Shown here: positions 55,920-64,000 of the stretch, piece after piece
How positions within the stretch are numbered: position 1 is the first letter of the stretch
How the letters are laid out: every line of letters starts with the position of its first letter
Assembly (NCBI GenBank): GCA_032768795.1
Contig: CP136496.1
Coordinates: 1,302,001 to 1,366,000 of the forward strand
Direction of reading: 5' to 3'
DNA length: 64,000 bases
DNA from: Tremella fuciformis
Taxonomy: Eukaryota; Basidiomycota; Tremellomycetes; Tremellales; Tremellaceae
Notes under the pieces: model-generated
Seen by the model: the letters and a program-made list of their open reading frames with translations, nothing else
Told to the model about the DNA's origin: nothing
Databases searched by the model: none
Program-made: the position numbers and the translations under genes

Positions 55920-56615
55920 GTTGAATAAAGGTCGATTGTAAAGATGAATTGGGTTGGAAAGATGGGCGTGCATACGATACGGCATAAGAAGACATGGCGC
56001 TGCTGAAAAAGATCCTTTGAGTACTACGTTAAGTGTCTGAGCCCCTTGAGAACCCCCAAAACCCTACATGAAAAGGAAGACGAGGCTGTCCTGAATATGG
56101 TCTTCTGTATTGGCACAGCTTTGTGAGACACTGTAGTCCTGGGGAGGCTGACGAGGAGGCAATGTGACTGTGAAAGCTACAGGCGATCTCTCGTATGTGT
56201 GCGCTTGAGTATTATGTTAGCCGCACAATGACTCATATGAAGTCTGCGATCCCGAACACTCCAGTGCCACTCTCATTGATTGGGGGCGCTAGCTCCCCCG
56301 CGCCTTCAAGAGGCCTTCAGGGTCCTTGCTTTCCCGCCCTTTCTCTGCTCGCAGTCGACTCGCGTGATTCTCTTCCTTACGCTTGGGTACCTCTGTGCCC
56401 GTGATACTGTTTGTAAGCATCGCGCCACCGCGATCTGCTCACCGAGTGTGTGGTCGGCTCGAAACGCCACATTGGGTTCGCCACATTCGCAGTTTAGATC
56501 GCCGGGTATGATCCTTTGCGACCCCTTTCAGTGTCCGCACCCCCGATGATTCTTAACGCCCATTCTACTCACGACTTGCGATGAGCTACAACACCCTCCG
56601 CTTCGTGCCTACACT
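55920..56615. other. Shared intergenic region of the first A/B gene pair
   Basis: About 700 bases between two divergent start codons, so it should hold two promoters or one bidirectional promoter. It includes a near-palindrome at 56282-56299. No further gene seen. Confidence 0.6.
56282..56299. promoter_or_regulatory. 18-bp near-palindrome in a bidirectional promoter region
   Basis: GGGGGCGCTAGCTCCCCC: its two halves pair with one mismatched pair. It lies between the divergent A and B genes and could be a binding site for a dimeric regulator. No known factor is assigned. Confidence 0.3.
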
Positions 56616-58520
56616 ATGCCCGCCTCGCCACGCGCAGATCCAGAACCCGTGTCGTCCCTTCCTTCGCTGTTTCTTCGGCCCAAGAATACTCGTCTCGAAG
56701 TCTGCCTCTGCATTCCCACAGGGGCAGGCTCTGAGACCGTGAGCAGTCTACGCGCACTTGCCACTGATTTGGGGTGCCCTTCTGCCGACGAAGGTGACCT
56801 GGACATCCACTCTTCCGTCAATATCTTCCAACCCGATGACTCTAGTGATGTCTTCCAACCGGGTCTGAGGTCTCTTCGTGAGACACTGTTGGAATTCTTA
56901 CGAAGTACGAATCGCGACGCCTGTCCTTCACATCTCCAGACGCTCGGAAGCATGGTAGATGTGACCATCCAAGGATGGGTAGGTCAGGCTATCAAGATAG
57001 CTGACGATCTGATGCCTAAAACGCCGTCTCTAACAGGGGCCGCAGAGGTATTGAGACTCGCCCAATCGATCAAAGCGGAGGGCTTTAAACTCGACATTCT
57101 CTCAACGAGTGCGCGAATGTACGATGACCTGCGGGAGTCACAAGATCATTGGTCCGTACCGAGGTTTGACAATAGCGCTGCGCTTGCTCGCCTGAAAAGC
57201 CTAAAACAAATTCTCCTGCCAAGGATGAAGGTCGAATTTGAAACCCTCACCTCGATAGACCGCCCATTGCACTTGCTCAAGCTGCCCTTACGCCGAATAT
57301 CACGGACCGTGGAAGCGATAGCCGCACTGAGCAGTGACGATGCGGAATCCATAGCCATGCAGATGCTCAGTGGCGCACAGGAAGCACACGAGCTGAATAC
57401 CAGAGCCTTGGAGCTGCTCGACGTGGCCCAGCCGGACTCGCCCTCAACCAAAAGCAAGTCGAGACAAGGCTGGGCCAAAGGATCACAGGATCCCCTTACG
57501 CTGCTGACTGACGGATACAATCTGCATCAGACCGACAGTGGCTGCCATTTATGCATAGAGGACTCGGACGCTGAGAGAAAGGAAAAATGGAAGAGCCTCT
57601 CTAGGGCCATGAAAGTGCCCTTATCGTCCTCTTTCAAGGGCCAGGTGATACGACCTTCCGATGTCGGCCTAGAGGAAGACCCCGACGTCCGAACCTCATG
57701 CGCATTTCGCACTGCGTGGAGCAAACTGGCGGAGAAAGCTCGCATGGCTCTTGTTTCTGCGAGCTTGACGCAAGGCGCAGGAGATCAACATGGCAGCAGC
57801 ACACGTATAGAACAGTCCGTTGAGCTAGTTGCGACCCTTGGCCTGTACACAGGCGCGCAGATGTTTCAAAGTATGTGCCAACAAGCCAGATGCTTCGAGA
57901 ACATGGAATTTCCCAAGATTTCGAACGATGCGACCAACACACTTCACGAGCTGTTTTTACGGAGAATCATAAGCGTGCAAGTCCGACAGGGAGGAGTCTG
58001 CCTGGAGATTCTGAGCAGCGCCCTTGACTTGTACGAGAAGGCAGACCCTGCGAACCCTGGCTCGCATGAGCGCCTCGCTTCAAAAGTCCAGAAAGCGAGG
58101 GAAAACGTCCGCAAACATGAGGAATGGTTGTCAACCGACACCCAGAAGGGGGAAGTGGAACAAAGCTGCGAGAGATGGCTGGTCAGTTTTGAAGACTTGT
58201 CCCGCAGGACATTACAAGAATTGTACGATATCGCCAAAATCACATCCCGCCAAGAACACAATCTTGATCAAGCATGGGAACGTCTAAGCCGTCTTGCCTC
58301 AGCACCCGAAAAGATTCAAGAAGCCTTGCAAAAGTTGGAGAAACGAAAACGAAGGCGTCGACCCAAGCACAACCAGAAGATCGAAGTGAACAGCGCCAAT
58401 GAGATTTCTCAGGATGGTGTCGCGCCAAATTCCTGGGATCCCGCACACGGCGCTGACTCTCGCCATAACGTCCTCAGCCGGGAGGAAGTCAGTGACCACC
58501 ACAATGACCCCGTCGAGTAA
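56616..58520 (+). CDS. Family B protein 1 (unknown function)
   Basis: One intronless frame of 634 residues. It begins MPASPRADPEPVSSLPSLFL and then TRLEVCLCIPTGAGSETVSS + LRALATDLGCPSADEGD, the part that matches the partial gene at 63825. The rest is mostly helical (GLRSLRETLLEFLRSTNRDA, AAEVLRLAQSIKAEGFKLDI, ALARLKSLKQILLPRMKVEF, SVELVATLGLYTGAQMFQSM, ERLASKVQKARENVRKHEEW) with a basic region near the end (KRKRRRRPKHNQK), possibly a nuclear signal. The N-terminus, with a short strand then a PxxxI-helix, is weakly like family A, so the two families may be distant relatives. No known domain. Head to head with the A gene at 53667, tail to tail with the one at 58896. Confidence 0.8.
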   Translation: MPASPRADPEPVSSLPSLFLRPKNTRLEVCLCIPTGAGSETVSSLRALATDLGCPSADEGDLDIHSSVNIFQPDDSSDVFQPGLRSLRETLLEFLRSTNRDACPSHLQTLGSMVDVTIQGWVGQAIKIADDLMPKTPSLTGAAEVLRLAQSIKAEGFKLDILSTSARMYDDLRESQDHWSVPRFDNSAALARLKSLKQILLPRMKVEFETLTSIDRPLHLLKLPLRRISRTVEAIAALSSDDAESIAMQMLSGAQEAHELNTRALELLDVAQPDSPSTKSKSRQGWAKGSQDPLTLLTDGYNLHQTDSGCHLCIEDSDAERKEKWKSLSRAMKVPLSSSFKGQVIRPSDVGLEEDPDVRTSCAFRTAWSKLAEKARMALVSASLTQGAGDQHGSSTRIEQSVELVATLGLYTGAQMFQSMCQQARCFENMEFPKISNDATNTLHELFLRRIISVQVRQGGVCLEILSSALDLYEKADPANPGSHERLASKVQKARENVRKHEEWLSTDTQKGEVEQSCERWLVSFEDLSRRTLQELYDIAKITSRQEHNLDQAWERLSRLASAPEKIQEALQKLEKRKRRRRPKHNQKIEVNSANEISQDGVAPNSWDPAHGADSRHNVLSREEVSDHHNDPVE

Positions 58521-58895
58521 TGGGAAAGGTCCCAGTGCTCCTTGGCTGCCGAATCCATGATATGTCAGCGAATTGGACGAGCACCTCGGGGCGCACGGTA
58601 TCGTCGTCTGAGATCCAGAAATATCCTCCGTGCTTAAGGCAGCAACATTTGAGCCATCAAGACTGTAGAACACTCTATCAATCGGGCGGAGTATATAACA
58701 CTATCACCTTCGACTTGTGTATTTCCGCACCAAACTGCTCGCCACAACCCTTCTTGTGTATGCAACTTGAACAAATATGCATGTACTGTAGATATGTCAA
58801 TCGCAGGATGGCGAACTTGCCGTGACCTCTGCAGCGTGCCCTCGCATCAGATCTTGTCAAACTCCCACCACTTCCCATATGTCTGCTGGACGACC
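58521..58895. other. Convergent 3' region between B1 and A2
   Basis: A 375-base stretch between two stop codons that face each other. Nothing coding or repeated was found. Confidence 0.5.
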
Positions 58896-61283
58896 TCACA
58901 CTTCCCATGGGCGTATGTACTGGCCGAAGAGCCCATCCAAACCTATGGGATCTCGCCAGCCCTGCAGGCAATTATACCTGCTTTCCGCAAATCCGACTAC
59001 AGAAGGGTTGTCGGTTATCCCCTTACTTCGCACCCACTGATTCAGCGAGTTGTAGTCGGTGCAACAAACGCCCCTTCCATCGAGCATATCGACGCTGTGC
59101 CGTCGACGAGCTGCTGAAGTATGCGGACAGAAAGCATAGTCGTCGAGGCTGATCGGCCTCGCACGTACTGGCGAACCGGCGTCAGCTTGGTCGGAAATGT
59201 CCCAGACCCCATTTTCAGATCCGAAGTCTGACACATACTCGGGGAGTTGATTCTCGCCGGCAACACTGAGCGCCCGCTCACCGCATGCGAAGTCGTCTTG
59301 GCGATCACGCGGCCAGGCGGGTTGGTGTCCAATATCTTCGAGATTGCCCTCCCCGACGCCAACATACTCTGTCCGCGCATCGAAATCGCTTGATGAGTCA
59401 ACGCAATATTGAACCATCTCGTTGCGTGTCCAATCAGTCGGGAACACCTGCGTATGCCTCTCACCAAGGCCGCCAGTAGCTTCATCCAATGTGGAGCAAC
59501 CCGGCAGGGGGCTGGTCTGATTTCCTTCGAGCGGCGAGCACTTGATGCCATGGTCTATCAGTGTGGACGGTGTATCAGCCTTCGTCGGGATCCAGGAAGA
59601 GGGAGGGGGTAGCTCCAAGGAGGAGGAGCCGGCGATGCCGATGCCGACCTGCGTGTCTGCAAGCCCTAATGTCGGCGATCCAGAAGGCGGAGTGTGCCAA
59701 GTCACATCGGACGTTTCACTGCCTTCGCTGTCCGTTTCCGAATGACCACTGCCCGCCTGTGAGTTCATGCCGATGTCACGTTGAATTGAAATGATCCACG
59801 ATTTCGATGATAGGCCAGGATCTCCCTTTGCTTCCGAATGTTCAGCCTGGCGCTCCAGGGCCTCTGACACCGCAGGGAGTTGCGTATCCTGGGAGGACGC
59901 GATCTGCGTGCTCCCTGTAGTGACTTCGACCCGCGAAGTATGGACGTTATCGGTGTTCCCAAAATGCGATATACACTCTGGTAGTCCCCCGTTTTGGCGA
60001 CCCTTAGCGGAAGAGAGGGAGTCCCCTGTCGTACTTGAAACATCGCCATTATTTGGGACGTTTGGTACTGTCGCGGCTCCTGCTTTGGGGATGACGCGTC
60101 GATCTGACCAGAACTGTTCGACAGAGTCAATAAAACCACCCGTTTTACTCTTGTAGGCCTGCTTGTAGAGTGACCGGGGGGGATCTTCTGGCATATCTTC
60201 AAGAAGGGTCTTGTCCTCTCCAGAAAGTCCAAAGGGATGGCTTGCTGAGGTGGCGAGCAACTGGGAAATCCGATTGCGGCCAGCCTGAATTCCCTGTCCC
60301 AAAGCCCGGGGATCCCACAAAGTGCTTCTGAGCTTGGAGGCATATTGTAATGAGTGTTCGAACCAGGGAATCGCTTCGAGTCGCTCGAGAACGGCGACGG
60401 CAGGATCTTGATACTGCACGTACCCTTCGTCCGCTTCGGTCCGTGCGGAGCCGCGCCACGGTGTTTTCACCCCAAGTCGTTTCCCAAAGTCCGATACGAG
60501 CCGTTTGGCTCGCGAATTGCTCAATGCGGGGGTCTTAGCGGCGTCCAGAAGACTCGGGAGGTCCATCGAATTCAGGACGTCCCATTGCATGCCGTCATAC
60601 GCATCCATACACTGCGCCTCTTCAGCCGCTAGAACAGTTTCGAATTCCTGATTCGCAGCTTCGAGCGCACTCTGGTCTTCCTGAGTAGCGCGAATCTCAT
60701 CAGCTGAATGACAGGTTGATTTTTCCATGAGCTCGGCAGTCACCTGCAGGAGAGCAGACCAGGACGCTTGCTGTCTTGATTTAAAGCGATGCAAGCGAAG
60801 TACTGCCATGTTGGATACCATTGCGCGCCCTCGCAGGCTCGTGAGTTCCGCAGAGCATAGCTTAGAAGCGTCTTCATGACCAGCCTCCTTCTCCCGCTCC
60901 ATCGTCCTCTCCAGTGCTTCCATCCTATCGCACAACTCCATGTCTAACTCCCGGATTTCAGGTTCATCCAAGTGGTGGAACAGGTGGTGGAAACGCTCAA
61001 CCATTTCACCTCCCGTCTCAGTAGCCAACGTGATCAAGCGCTCGAGCAGAATGTTGTCAGACGGTGAGAGCGTCTGTTTGCCAAGCACCTCCTGGGCTTT
61101 CTCTTGGATCGCCTCAGCGATCTTTGCGGAGGAAGGGTAGGTCTCGTCCATCGTAGTGTCAATTGGTAGATCGCTCAGGACAATCAGATCATATCGACTT
61201 CTCTTCCCGTGCGGCCTCTCGTCCGACACGGCCGAGTCATCCACGACCGGATTGTACCAAAGTGACAGCCGTCCGCTATCCAT
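58896..61283 (-). CDS. Family A protein 2 (unknown function)
   Basis: Intronless, 795 residues, from MDSGRLSLWYNPVVDDSAVS at 61283. Shared family A blocks follow: DETYPSSAKIAEAIQEKAQE, a coiled-coil part (RMEALERTMEREKEAGHEDA), VLRLHRFKSRQQASWSALLQ, MQWDVLNSMDLPSLLDAAKT, AIPWFEHSLQYASKLRSTLW, ASHPFGLSG, a disordered acidic and Ser-rich middle with DVTWHTPPSGSP, and the C-terminal RRRHSVDMLDGRGVCCTDYN with NCLQGWRD. Against the first A protein the N-terminal 370 residues and the last 60 are clearly alike and the middle is not. No known domain or active site. It is likely cytosolic or nuclear, since no signal peptide is seen. Confidence 0.82.
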   Translation of the reverse strand: MDSGRLSLWYNPVVDDSAVSDERPHGKRSRYDLIVLSDLPIDTTMDETYPSSAKIAEAIQEKAQEVLGKQTLSPSDNILLERLITLATETGGEMVERFHHLFHHLDEPEIRELDMELCDRMEALERTMEREKEAGHEDASKLCSAELTSLRGRAMVSNMAVLRLHRFKSRQQASWSALLQVTAELMEKSTCHSADEIRATQEDQSALEAANQEFETVLAAEEAQCMDAYDGMQWDVLNSMDLPSLLDAAKTPALSNSRAKRLVSDFGKRLGVKTPWRGSARTEADEGYVQYQDPAVAVLERLEAIPWFEHSLQYASKLRSTLWDPRALGQGIQAGRNRISQLLATSASHPFGLSGEDKTLLEDMPEDPPRSLYKQAYKSKTGGFIDSVEQFWSDRRVIPKAGAATVPNVPNNGDVSSTTGDSLSSAKGRQNGGLPECISHFGNTDNVHTSRVEVTTGSTQIASSQDTQLPAVSEALERQAEHSEAKGDPGLSSKSWIISIQRDIGMNSQAGSGHSETDSEGSETSDVTWHTPPSGSPTLGLADTQVGIGIAGSSSLELPPPSSWIPTKADTPSTLIDHGIKCSPLEGNQTSPLPGCSTLDEATGGLGERHTQVFPTDWTRNEMVQYCVDSSSDFDARTEYVGVGEGNLEDIGHQPAWPRDRQDDFACGERALSVAGENQLPEYVSDFGSENGVWDISDQADAGSPVRARPISLDDYAFCPHTSAARRRHSVDMLDGRGVCCTDYNSLNQWVRSKGITDNPSVVGFAESRYNCLQGWRDPIGLDGLFGQYIRPWEV

Positions 61284-61792
61284 GGCCCTGTTGTTCTATT
61301 TTGGCGAACTGAATCACAGACGCTCCCATATATCTTCGGTCGAAAGACGCTTACGGAGAACGGACGCTCCTTTGACTGCTTTTCGTGAGAGCCCCTTGTC
61401 ACATCGATGGGGCACGGGGGCACGGGTCAAGGGGGGCGGAATCTCCGGTGGATTTCATTCTCCGTCCACCTCCTCTGCCTCTCAGACTTGTTTCGAGCCG
61501 TGTTTCGTCAGAGCACTGTCGATCCGTCTCGAGGAGCCATTCTCACCAGCCCTCCTCCAGTTCATTCGCCTCATCGCCTCCCCCGTTATGGCGTGCCGCC
61601 GACCACATCTCAACTCATGTACTATAGCATAAACGGTAGGTCGTGATCATGATGAGGCAGTTTACAAAGCATAAAGCGGAGTCAATTGAATATCATAAAG
61701 AAGGACCCCATGTAGAGCACGTTGCTCTTAAGGCAGCATCTCCAACACCACGAGACCTGCATTGCCTGGCGTATGCACTGTTTCGACGTATC
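61284..61792. other. Intergenic between A2 and A3
   Basis: About 510 bases; promoter of A2 and 3' end of A3. Open frames here are short, without domains. Confidence 0.5.
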
Positions 61793-63217
61793 TCACGTTA
61801 TGCGATGCTGGTTGTACAAGACGGGGCAACACTGCGGCTTCCGCCGTCCGTGCGCAGCCGCTCCGGTCTTTGGAATGAGCCCGACGTACAATTCCCTCCT
61901 TCTGACACCGGCAGTGTCCTGAACATTCTTCGCTTTGCTCTGGTGAGACAGCGCGGAAGTACACCACCCGCGGAGGAATGTTCTCACACGATCGTCGTGT
62001 GTGCCGAATCCTTCCGTGATAGCAAACTCTGGCGCTGCGATCCTGTCCTCTAGGAGAGGCCAATCTAGTCCTTTGCCCCCGCCTCCCATGAAGGCGTCGA
62101 AGCTGAAACGTCTTCTCCCCATGCCACTTAATGGAGGTTGGGCTAGATCCACGTCCTCCAGCACTTCAGTTGGCGATACTGCGGGAGACGCGCTTGCCGA
62201 GCTCACTCGTAAAAACTTTGCACTGTCACTTGGATCGGCTGCAAGGGGAGGACTAGTCTGCTCGGCCGCTTGTGAATTCCAATCTACACTTAGGCCATGC
62301 TGTACCGCCAATTGCCTCAGACTGTGCTCGAAGTCGATGTCAGTCTCGTGTCGCAGCAGAGATTCCAGTTCCGTCAAACTCGCTGCAAATGCCACTTCCT
62401 GTGTTGTACTCGGACATCTCCATAATTGACGCTCATACGCTGTCAGCGCCTCCTTGAGCTCTTTTTCGCGTAATTCGCGCCATGCCAAATACTCTTCTTC
62501 GTGCCTACCCTCCAGGCTGGGCGGCCGTTGAAGCTCCTGCTCAGCTTTCTTTTTGAGCTCTAACAAGTCCCCGCAGGGCTTCAGAAGATTTTGATCCAGT
62601 TTGCAAACACGATAGGCTTGGATCCAATGTACAGTGTCTCGATCAGAGAGTAGAGTCTTCTTGTTGGTCTCAAAATTTGAGGAGGGCGTCCTGTCTGAGT
62701 TGGTTTGAACGGAAATGCACGTAGCTGGATTGTCAGGGAGTCCAGACTCTGCAGTTCCAGTATTGGCAGTCACTGCGGAGAATGAGTGAGGGATGTCTTT
62801 ATGGCCATCCTGAGGGGACGGGCTGCCTTTATTCTCGGATGGAGCAGATCTCTCGGATGAACCCAAGACCGCACTCATATTCCAATCCCCACCGAGCCTT
62901 GTAAGGAGGGGAGGAGCGAGCTCTGAAAGCGCATCGCCAATCTCTTGAGTGGTCCCCCACAGTTCGACCAGCCTTCGTCTTACCTCTGAGCCCGGCTTGG
63001 TTCGCTTCTTCCTCCGATTCTTCTTGAGGTGTCCATATTCCTGAGCGAGGGCCTGTACTATTTTTGCGGACGGCGGAAAGATGTCTGGAGCCTTCGCATC
63101 AACCTGCAGGCTGTCATGAGACAGCAATTTGTACCGATCCGTGCGCGGCTTCTTGCAAAACGTTACATTCCCGGTCGTCTCATGATACCACAAGTGGTAT
63201 TTCCTCGGCTCGCTCAT
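61793..63217 (-). CDS. Family A protein 3 (unknown function, shorter)
   Basis: Intronless, 474 residues, from MSEPRKYHLWYHETTGNVTF at 63217. It keeps the LWY...G.VTF opening, then ALAQEYGHLKKNRRKKRTKP after FPPSAKIVQ, so the PSSAKI-like block is present as PPSAKI. A helical centre follows (ELLELKKKAEQELQRPPSLE-like), and the C-terminal module has RRRFSFDAFMGGGGKGLDWP with RTFLRGW. The Cys residues of the GVC motif in A1 and A2 are not conserved here (GKGLDW). The WSELL/WDVL and disordered sections are much reduced, so it may be a shortened or fast-diverging member. It faces the partial family B gene at 63825. Confidence 0.75.
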   Translation of the reverse strand: MSEPRKYHLWYHETTGNVTFCKKPRTDRYKLLSHDSLQVDAKAPDIFPPSAKIVQALAQEYGHLKKNRRKKRTKPGSEVRRRLVELWGTTQEIGDALSELAPPLLTRLGGDWNMSAVLGSSERSAPSENKGSPSPQDGHKDIPHSFSAVTANTGTAESGLPDNPATCISVQTNSDRTPSSNFETNKKTLLSDRDTVHWIQAYRVCKLDQNLLKPCGDLLELKKKAEQELQRPPSLEGRHEEEYLAWRELREKELKEALTAYERQLWRCPSTTQEVAFAASLTELESLLRHETDIDFEHSLRQLAVQHGLSVDWNSQAAEQTSPPLAADPSDSAKFLRVSSASASPAVSPTEVLEDVDLAQPPLSGMGRRRFSFDAFMGGGGKGLDWPLLEDRIAAPEFAITEGFGTHDDRVRTFLRGWCTSALSHQSKAKNVQDTAGVRRRELYVGLIPKTGAAAHGRRKPQCCPVLYNQHRIT

Positions 63218-63824
63218 GGTTCAAATGCTCTCAACCCACGGGAGGATGCGAATCGGTGCTCGCTCGTGAGATTGTTGGGGGCGATAAATGAGGCGAAGAG
63301 GGACGTCAAGCTTTGAACACAGATGAGGCGGTGAGCATTTGACGTCCTTTCACTCCCCGTACAGTGTTCATTACACGTTTCATGCTTCGTTCTCGAGTCT
63401 GGGCTCTTGGCGGCCTAGTGCGGCCGAAAGGTATGCGGGCGCGCTTTGATGTCAAAGCTACACAGACAGGAGACATCCACAAACATAGTACAGGTAGAGC
63501 CGAAAATGGAGGAAGGACTACTCTTGCCGGATAAGCCGCGAGGCGAGTAAGGGCTCCTCTTCAGCCCGCGTCGAGAAAACTGTCCCATTCCGACCTTGTG
63601 TCCGCGTTGATTCGCTTTCGAACCGAGCACAAGACGAAGGCAGCCACAGTGGCAAACAGATGCGTCGGAGTTGAGCGGTCCTTTCAATCCCTCACCTTTG
63701 ACGCTCCTACGATTCAAGCAAGAGCATCTCGCTCCAACCATATAAGAACGACAACGCGTTCGTTGCCGCCAGTGGTGTCTCGAAATTGCATTGTCTCAAA
63801 CAGTCACTGCACACAGACCAGAAA
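63218..63824. other. Shared intergenic region of the second A/B gene pair
   Basis: About 610 bases between divergent starts, comparable with the 700 bases of the first pair. It contains an inverted repeat (63301-63347) and a CTTTGA..TCAAAG palindrome at 63444-63457. Confidence 0.6.
63301..63347. promoter_or_regulatory. Inverted repeat with CRE-like cores
   Basis: GGACGTCAA at 63301-63309 and TTGACGTCC at 63339-63347 are perfect inverted copies 29 bases apart. Each contains GACGTC/TGACGTC, the core of bZIP (CRE/ATF) sites. It may regulate the divergent A3 and B2 genes; this is a guess from position. Confidence 0.35.
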
Positions 63825-64000
63825 ATGGGTAGACGTCATAGTACACACCCGACCGCGTTGGCATTTCGGGACGGGGAGCTCTTGCTGCGACTTCCCGCTG
63901 ATGCGAGCTCGGAGACTCGTCAAAGTATTCTCTCGCTAGCAACCGCACTGGGTCATCCCTGCACTGACGACCAAGAGTCAAATGCCATTTCTTGTCTTGA
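63825..64000 (+). CDS. Family B protein 2, N-terminal part only (runs off the window)
   Basis: An open frame from the ATG at 63825 runs to the last base without a stop (58 full codons). Its protein has ELLLRLPADASSETRQSILS then LATALGHPCTDDQE, which lines up with VCLCIPTGAGSETVSSLRAL and ATDLGCPSADEGD of the family B gene at 56616. The preceding PTALAFRDG corresponds to PSLFLRPKN. It is thus a second family B member, again head to head with a family A gene. The remainder lies outside the window, so its length and integrity cannot be judged. Confidence 0.7.
   Translation, partial: MGRRHSTHPTALAFRDGELLLRLPADASSETRQSILSLATALGHPCTDDQESNAISCL

Overview
The window is nuclear DNA of a filamentous or yeast-like basidiomycete fungus. 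Genes are dense and on both strands, and most are broken by many short introns (about 37-66 bp) with GT..AG ends and a CTGAC-like branch site. Several introns use a GC donor. The gene set (MDM10, LAS1, PUS1, Aurora kinase, CLIP-170-like, MYST, SRAP/HMCES, CE4 deacetylases, DPBB secreted proteins) and the 5S rRNA sequence fit Agaricomycotina, perhaps Tremellomycetes. That placement comes from gene style and memory, not from a search.

Layout. 0.7-4.4 kb: a membrane protein and two tandem GNAT acetyltransferases. 4.4-15.8 kb: a U1A/U2B''-type RNA-binding protein, two unrecognised genes, a MYST acetyltransferase divergent from a SRAP/HMCES gene that ends in a PIP box, a CoA-binding protein and a Ser/Pro-rich protein. 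16-19 kb: two tandem secreted chitin-deacetylase-like genes, one of which has lost active-site residues. 20-25 kb: PUS1 and an F-box-like protein. 25.3-28.8 kb: a pogo/Fot1-type DNA transposon sitting in the last codons of MDM10. 29-31.5 kb: two secreted DPBB (RlpA/expansin-like) genes. 33-40.5 kb: an unknown gene, a twin-CX9C (CHCHD5/Mix14-like) gene, a 5S rRNA gene, Aurora kinase, an unknown gene and LAS1. 40.65-40.80 kb: a small MITE. 41-42.9 kb: a VWA-domain protein. About 43.1-49.5 kb: a Helitron with an apparently full-length Rep/helicase gene and a second small gene. 50-53.6 kb: a CAP-Gly/CLIP-170-like +TIP.

53.7-64 kb: a cluster of five intronless genes of unknown function in two families. 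Family A (three genes, minus strand) has shared N- and C-terminal modules around a disordered middle. Family B (two genes, plus strand, the second cut by the window end) is helical. A and B genes stand head to head twice (53.7-58.5 kb and 61.8-64 kb), so the cluster looks like a duplicated two-gene module. I regard this as the best candidate for an undescribed system, but its function is unknown.

Most exon models were built by hand from splice signals and reading-frame continuity. Where start or end exons are uncertain, this is said in the entry.
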